Below, piece after piece: positions 22,007 through 25,433 of a stretch of 25,433 nucleotides of DNA (position 1 is the stretch's first letter; each line of letters starts with the position of its first letter). Source of the stretch: DATCIH01 sp036507955. GTDB lineage: Bacteria > Bacillota > Clostridia > Clostridiales > Clostridiaceae. The position numbers and the translations under genes are program-made. Under the pieces are notes generated by a model that was given only the letters and a program-made list of their open reading frames with translations, was not told where the DNA came from and did no database searches. Location: NCBI GenBank assembly GCA_036507955.1, contig DATCIH010000077.1:1-25433 (forward strand), in the 5' to 3' direction.

Positions 22007-23361
22007 TTTGATTCCAATCTTTTTTCCAATTCTGCTTTTATATCCTCATAGCCTGGCTTTCCAAGGAGGGCAAACATATTTTTCTTGTAAGCTTCAACTC
22101 CAGGTTGATTAAAGGGATTTACTCCTAAAACATAGCCACTTATAGCACAGGCTTTTTCAAAGAAGTAAATAAGGTAACCTAAATTATAAGCCGTCAATTC
22201 TGGTATGTTTATTATAATGTTAGGAACTCCTCCATCATTATGAGCTAAAACAGTCCCCAATAAAGCCTTTTTATTTACAAAATCCATTGTCTCTCCTGCT
22301 AAGAAGTTAAGTCCATCAACATTTTCCTTGCTGTTTTCAATAACTACAGTCTTTTGGGGTTTTTCAACATTTAAAACAGTTTCAAAAATATTTCTAACTC
22401 CTTCTTGTATATACTGGCCCATAGAATGTAAATCTGTGGAAAAGTCTACAGCTGCTGGGAATATGCCTTTATTATCCTTACCTTCACTTTCTCCAAAAAG
22501 CTGTTTCCACCATTCCCCAAAGAAATGAAGACAGGGTTCATAATTTACTATTAATTCTGTAGTCTTTCCCTTTCTATATAGAATATTTCTCATGGCTGCA
22601 TATTTGTAGCAATCGTTCTTCTCTATATTATCACTACTGTAGTCCACTCTAGCCTCAGCTGCGCCTTTCATAATCTCATCAATATCTATGCCACTGACTG
22701 CAATAGGAAGGAGTCCTACAGGCGTAAGTGCAGAATATCTACCACCAACATCATCTGGAATCACAAAGGTCTCATAGCCCTCACTATTACTAAGGTCTTT
22801 AAGCGCACCCTTTGATTTATCTGTGGTTGCAAAAATTCTTCCTTTTGCTTCCTCTGCTCCATATTTATTTTCAAGATAGGTTTTGAAAATTCTAAAAGCT
22901 ATAGCTGGTTCTGTAGTTGTTCCAGATTTTGATATAACATTTACTGAAACATCCCTTCCTTCTATAAGTTCTAATAAATCGCTTATATAGGTTGAACTTA
23001 TATTATTTCCTACATAATATATTGCAGGACTTTTCCTAACATCCTTACTTAAATAATTGTAAAAATTATGAGATAGCATCTCTATAGCTGCCCTGGCTCC
23101 TAGATACGAGCCTCCTATCCCTATAACTATAAGTACGTCCGAATCAAGCCTAATTTTCTCTGCTGACTTTTTAATCCTTGCGAATTCCTCTTTATCATAA
23201 TCTACCGGAAGATCTACCCAGCCTAAATATTCATTTCCTGCACCAGTTTTTTCATGAAGCATTTTGTGGGATTCTTTAATCATATTGCCTAAATATTCAA
23301 TCTCATAGTCCTTAACAAAAGAACTAGTCCTTGATAAATCTAAAGTAATTTTATTGTTCAA
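22003..23361 (-). CDS. pgi: glucose-6-phosphate isomerase
   Basis: Interconverts glucose 6-phosphate and fructose 6-phosphate in glycolysis and gluconeogenesis. The sugar-isomerase fold is clear: IGIGGSYLGARAAIEML (about residues 79-95), the phosphate-binding VISKSGTTTEPAIAFRIF (about 142-159), GGRYSALTPVGLLP (about 207-220), QLFGESEGKDNKGIFP with the catalytic Glu, DLHSMGQYIQEG, and AHNDGGVPNI with its catalytic His in the C-terminal part. 452 aa is the usual Firmicute length. It starts at TTG (23361) nine bases after GGAGG, downstream of a near-consensus promoter, and is coupled to the UPF0178 gene. Confidence 0.97.
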   Translation of the reverse strand: MNNKITLDLSRTSSFVKDYEIEYLGNMIKESHKMLHEKTGAGNEYLGWVDLPVDYDKEEFARIKKSAEKIRLDSDVLIVIGIGGSYLGARAAIEMLSHNFYNYLSKDVRKSPAIYYVGNNISSTYISDLLELIEGRDVSVNVISKSGTTTEPAIAFRIFKTYLENKYGAEEAKGRIFATTDKSKGALKDLSNSEGYETFVIPDDVGGRYSALTPVGLLPIAVSGIDIDEIMKGAAEARVDYSSDNIEKNDCYKYAAMRNILYRKGKTTELIVNYEPCLHFFGEWWKQLFGESEGKDNKGIFPAAVDFSTDLHSMGQYIQEGVRNIFETVLNVEKPQKTVVIENSKENVDGLNFLAGETMDFVNKKALLGTVLAHNDGGVPNIIINIPELTAYNLGYLIYFFEKACAISGYVLGVNPFNQPGVEAYKKNMFALLGKPGYEDIKAELEKRLESK

Positions 23362-23404
23362 AATCTCGTACCTCCTAAATTAATAAATATTCATTTACAA
23401 ACAA

Positions 23405-23433
23405 ATTTTATGCTATTTATCGAATTTTGTCAA
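23405..23433 (-). promoter_or_regulatory. near-consensus sigma-A promoter of pgi
   Basis: Minus strand TTGACA (23428-23433, perfect), 17 bp, TAAAAT (23405-23410, one mismatch). Predicted start about 23398, about 37 nt before the TTG start. Its -35 box lies 3 bp from a 22-bp palindrome. Confidence 0.85.
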
Positions 23434-23436
23434 CGT

Positions 23437-23484
23437 AACCAATATAATAGGAAGCAATGCTAATTGCTTCCTATTATATTGGTT
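23437..23484 (-). terminator. 22-bp perfect palindromic hairpin after ilvB
   Basis: AACCAATATAATAGGAAGCAAT (23437-23458) pairs perfectly with 23463-23484 around a GCTA loop. It starts 14 nt after the ilvB stop and most likely ends or protects the ilv transcript, although no T run follows on the minus strand. It contains A/T-rich and GGAAGC segments. Being only 3 bp from the pgi -35 box, it could also act as a binding site. Confidence 0.7.
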
Positions 23485-23498
23485 TAGGGTAATAGAAT

Positions 23499-25172
23499 TT
23501 ACTCTATTGCCTCTGTAATTGGTGCTCCCGGTGGTACGATAGGATATATCTTTTCATCCGGATGTATCTCGCATTCGATAACCACTGGTCCGTTATAAGC
23601 TTTCGCTTCCATAAGAACATCTTCTATTTCCTCGTTTTTTGTTATCTTAAGGGCCTTAATCCCATAAGCCTGCGCTAACTTCATAAAATCCACATCTGGA
23701 CCTAAGGTAGTTTGAGAATACCTACCTTGATAAAACAAATTTTGCCACTGTCTTACCATACCTAAAACATGATTATTTAAAACTAATTGTATTATTGGAA
23801 GCTTATATTTAGCTATAGTTGCAAGCTCAGTGGAGTTCATCTTAAAACTTCCATCTCCAGCTATATTTATAACCCTGAGCTTAGGATTTGCAAAGGAGGC
23901 ACCAATTGCAGCGCCTAAGCCATAGCCCATTGTCCCTAACCCTCCAGAAGATATAAATGTTCTTATTTTTGTAAACTTATAATATTGAGCCGTCCAAATT
24001 TGATTCTGCCCAACCTCTGTTGTAATAATACATTCATCCTTGAAAATCTCATTTAGCTTTCCTAGTAGTACAGCTGGTCCTAATTCACCTAAGCTACTGG
24101 TTCTTAAAGGATGTTGGATTTTATTTTCTGTTATTTCTTTGTTCCAGCTACCTTCCTTTTTTTCCTCTACGTTTTCAATAAGATATTTAAGGACATTTTT
24201 ACAATCACCACATAAAGAATACTCTAATTGAACATTCTTCCCTAATTCTTTAAAATCAATATCTATATGCAGAATATGTGCATTACCAGCAAAGCTTTTT
24301 ACTTCACTTACAACCCTGTCACTAAATCTTGCTCCAATTGCTATAAGCAAATCGCATCTGGATACAGCAAGATTCGAACATTTTGATCCGTGCATACCTA
24401 CCATCCCCATATAGTAAGGATCATCTCCTGGAAATGCCCCTATGCCCATCAAGGAACAGGTAACAGGTGCCTTTATTTTTTCTGAAAAGGCTTTAAGTTC
24501 CTGCTCTGCTCCAGATATTATTATACCTCCACCTGCATAAATAACAGGCTTTTTCGAGGAATTAATAGCCTTAATAACTGTATCGATATCGCTTGAATAA
24601 GCTTCAGCTATAGACAATTCATCATTGACTGTTTCTTCCTCTAATATATCCATATATTCATATTCAACTAATGCATTTTGAATATCCTTTGGTATATCAA
24701 TTAAAACTGGCCCAGGTCTACCAAACTTTGCAAGCTTGAAAGCTTTCCTAATGGTGCCTGCTAGTTCCTTAACATCCAAAACCAAATAATTTTTCTTGGT
24801 TATGGCATCAGTAATTTTTATTATGTCTACCTCTTGGAAAGAATCCTTACCAATTAGTTCAGTGGGCACCTGACCCGTAAAGACTACCATTGGGACTGAA
24901 TCTGCATAGGCTGTAGCGATGCCTGTAACTGTATTAGTTGCTCCCGGGCCTGAAGTTACTAGAACAACTCCAACCTTATCACTAACTCTTGAATATCCAT
25001 CCGCAGCGTGGGTGGCTCCCTGCTCATGAGCAGTCAATATATGGGTTATATCTTCTACTCCATATAAAGCATCATATATTGGCAGAACTGCTCCTCCTGG
25101 ATAACCAAAAATAACATCTACATTTTGTTCCCTAAGACATTCTATAAATACCTGTGCACCCTTTAATAACAT
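23499..25172 (-). CDS. ilvB: acetolactate synthase, large (catalytic) subunit
   Basis: Thiamine-diphosphate enzyme that condenses two pyruvates to acetolactate, or pyruvate with 2-oxobutyrate, the first common step of branched-chain amino acid synthesis. The catalytic Glu50 is in TAHEQGATHAADGYSR; the central FAD/NAD-fold domain follows; the ThDP/Mg motif GDGSFKMNS...LVLNNHVLGMV is near residues 430-470; RQWQNLFYQGRYSQT is typical of the anabolic type. The start at ATG 25172 (MLLKGAQ) suits the family and follows a G7 Shine-Dalgarno run; nine extra upstream codons are rejected. 557 aa is normal. No regulatory subunit gene (ilvN) follows it; pgi does. Confidence 0.96.
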   Translation of the reverse strand: MLLKGAQVFIECLREQNVDVIFGYPGGAVLPIYDALYGVEDITHILTAHEQGATHAADGYSRVSDKVGVVLVTSGPGATNTVTGIATAYADSVPMVVFTGQVPTELIGKDSFQEVDIIKITDAITKKNYLVLDVKELAGTIRKAFKLAKFGRPGPVLIDIPKDIQNALVEYEYMDILEEETVNDELSIAEAYSSDIDTVIKAINSSKKPVIYAGGGIIISGAEQELKAFSEKIKAPVTCSLMGIGAFPGDDPYYMGMVGMHGSKCSNLAVSRCDLLIAIGARFSDRVVSEVKSFAGNAHILHIDIDFKELGKNVQLEYSLCGDCKNVLKYLIENVEEKKEGSWNKEITENKIQHPLRTSSLGELGPAVLLGKLNEIFKDECIITTEVGQNQIWTAQYYKFTKIRTFISSGGLGTMGYGLGAAIGASFANPKLRVINIAGDGSFKMNSTELATIAKYKLPIIQLVLNNHVLGMVRQWQNLFYQGRYSQTTLGPDVDFMKLAQAYGIKALKITKNEEIEDVLMEAKAYNGPVVIECEIHPDEKIYPIVPPGAPITEAIE

Positions 25173-25179
25173 GTAAAGT

Positions 25180-25186
25180 CCCCCCC
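25180..25186 (-). promoter_or_regulatory. poly-G ribosome-binding site of ilvB
   Basis: Seven G's lie on the minus strand, 7 nt before the ilvB ATG. This is an unusual homopolymeric Shine-Dalgarno sequence, and it decides the start at 25172 over the in-frame ATG at 25199, which would place it inside the gene. Confidence 0.6.
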
Positions 25187-25205
25187 ACTCTAAAAACATA
25201 TCAAC

Positions 25206-25250
25206 AATGTATATATTTTACGATTAAATGTATATATTCTGTAGAAAATT
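25206..25250 (-). promoter_or_regulatory. ilvB control region: 12-bp direct repeats and CodY-like site
   Basis: AATGTATATATT occurs twice (25206-25217 and 25227-25238), spaced 21 bp or two helical turns. Adjacent, 25236-25250 matches the CodY consensus AATTTTCWGAAAATT at 11 of 15 positions, with one perfect half-site. A -10-like TAAAAT lies between the repeats on the minus strand. CodY control of ilv genes is known in Firmicutes; its presence here is inferred. Confidence 0.4.
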
Positions 25251-25272
25251 TGTTTTCGTTCTAATCGGAACA

Positions 25273-25309
25273 GTGACACACCCCTAGGTGCCACCTAAAG
25301 GTATGTCAC
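25273..25309 (-). other. terminator-like hairpin between ilvC and ilvB
   Basis: GTGACACACC (25273-25282) pairs with GGTATGTCAC (25300-25309) with one G-U pair on the minus strand, continuing inward after an internal mismatch as TAGGT/ACCTA around a 3-nt loop. It begins 10 nt past the ilvC stop. No T run follows on the minus strand. It may be a partial terminator that sets the ilvC:ilvB ratio. Its outer arm resembles the hairpin at 16305-16329. Confidence 0.6.
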
Positions 25310-25319
25310 CGAATTGATT

Positions 25320-25433
25320 TTATTTTGCATCTATCCAAGTCATCATTTTTCTAAGCTCACGACCTACCACTTCTATTGGAAGATCATGTTCTTTCTTTCT
25401 AGTAGCTAAGAAATGAGGTTTATTTACTTGGTT
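25320..25433 (-). CDS. ilvC: ketol-acid reductoisomerase, C-terminal end only
   Basis: Only the last 37 codons are inside the window. They read NQVNKPHFLAT, then RKKEHDLPIEVVGREL, then RKMMTWIDAK and stop, the typical C-terminus of IlvC (family pattern ...HPIEVVGRKLRxMMPW). IlvC reduces and rearranges acetolactate to the dihydroxy acid, the step after IlvB, which fits its place directly upstream of ilvB on the same strand. The identity rests on this short stretch plus context. Confidence 0.85.
   Translation of the reverse strand, partial: NQVNKPHFLATRKKEHDLPIEVVGRELRKMMTWIDAK

Noticed and set aside
1..25433. CRISPR array, prophage, toxin-antitoxin or defence cluster
   Set aside because: No regularly spaced repeats, Cas, restriction, phage or toxin-antitoxin genes were seen; all long frames are assigned housekeeping, metabolic or single unknown genes.

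Overview
The window is AT-rich chromosomal DNA from a low-GC Firmicute, most likely Clostridium sensu stricto or a close relative. Supporting signs are strong GGAGG ribosome-binding sites, frequent TTG starts, A/T-rich codon choice, a GatCAB amidotransferase, a clostridial-style NAD+ DNA ligase and a cytosolic multi-repeat Y_Y_Y-type protein. No integrase, transposase, phage gene, CRISPR array or resistance cassette is visible. It is core housekeeping territory with a few unassigned genes and some notable intergenic structures. No gene-free stretch exceeds about 255 bp.

Layout: (1) 1-210, tRNA-Gly(UCC) (cut by the window edge) and tRNA-Pro(UGG) on the minus strand, with their own promoter. 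(2) 212-2083, minus-strand operon rph - rdgB - YfcE-like phosphodiesterase. (3) 2266-5480, an unassigned 440-aa protein on plus whose stop region overlaps that of a convergent orphan peptide-binding lipoprotein, then a 61-aa membrane peptide on plus with its own promoter. (4) 5483-10236, minus-strand operon proS - gatC - gatA - gatB, all aminoacyl-tRNA formation, ending in a 13-bp-stem terminator. (5) 10337-14859, minus-strand operon pcrA - ligA - small membrane protein (DNA repair and replication), preceded by the TrpR-like regulator yerC. The order yerC/pcrA/ligA, with gatCAB nearby, resembles the Bacillus subtilis neighbourhood. (6) 15301-19029, minus strand: an intergenic region that looks like a small-RNA gene, an RsuA-family pseudouridine synthase, a soluble lytic transglycosylase and a seven-repeat Y_Y_Y-type protein. 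(7) 19202-21331, a cytoplasmic type I pullulanase on plus. (8) 21332-21568, a structured intergenic element rich in repeats. (9) 21569-25433, minus strand: ilvC (3' end only), ilvB, then pgi translationally coupled to a UPF0178 protein.

No obviously new multi-gene system is present. The least explained signals are non-coding: a promoter-hairpin-terminator unit upstream of yerC with two C-rich loops (15376-15489); a repeat-flanked element between pullulanase and the UPF0178 gene carrying a conserved-looking open frame without a start codon (21338-21569); a 22-bp perfect palindrome beside the pgi promoter; direct repeats and a CodY-like site before ilvB; and a hairpin between the Shine-Dalgarno sequence and start of rph. 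Among proteins, the LigA carries substitutions at several normally conserved adenylation-domain positions.
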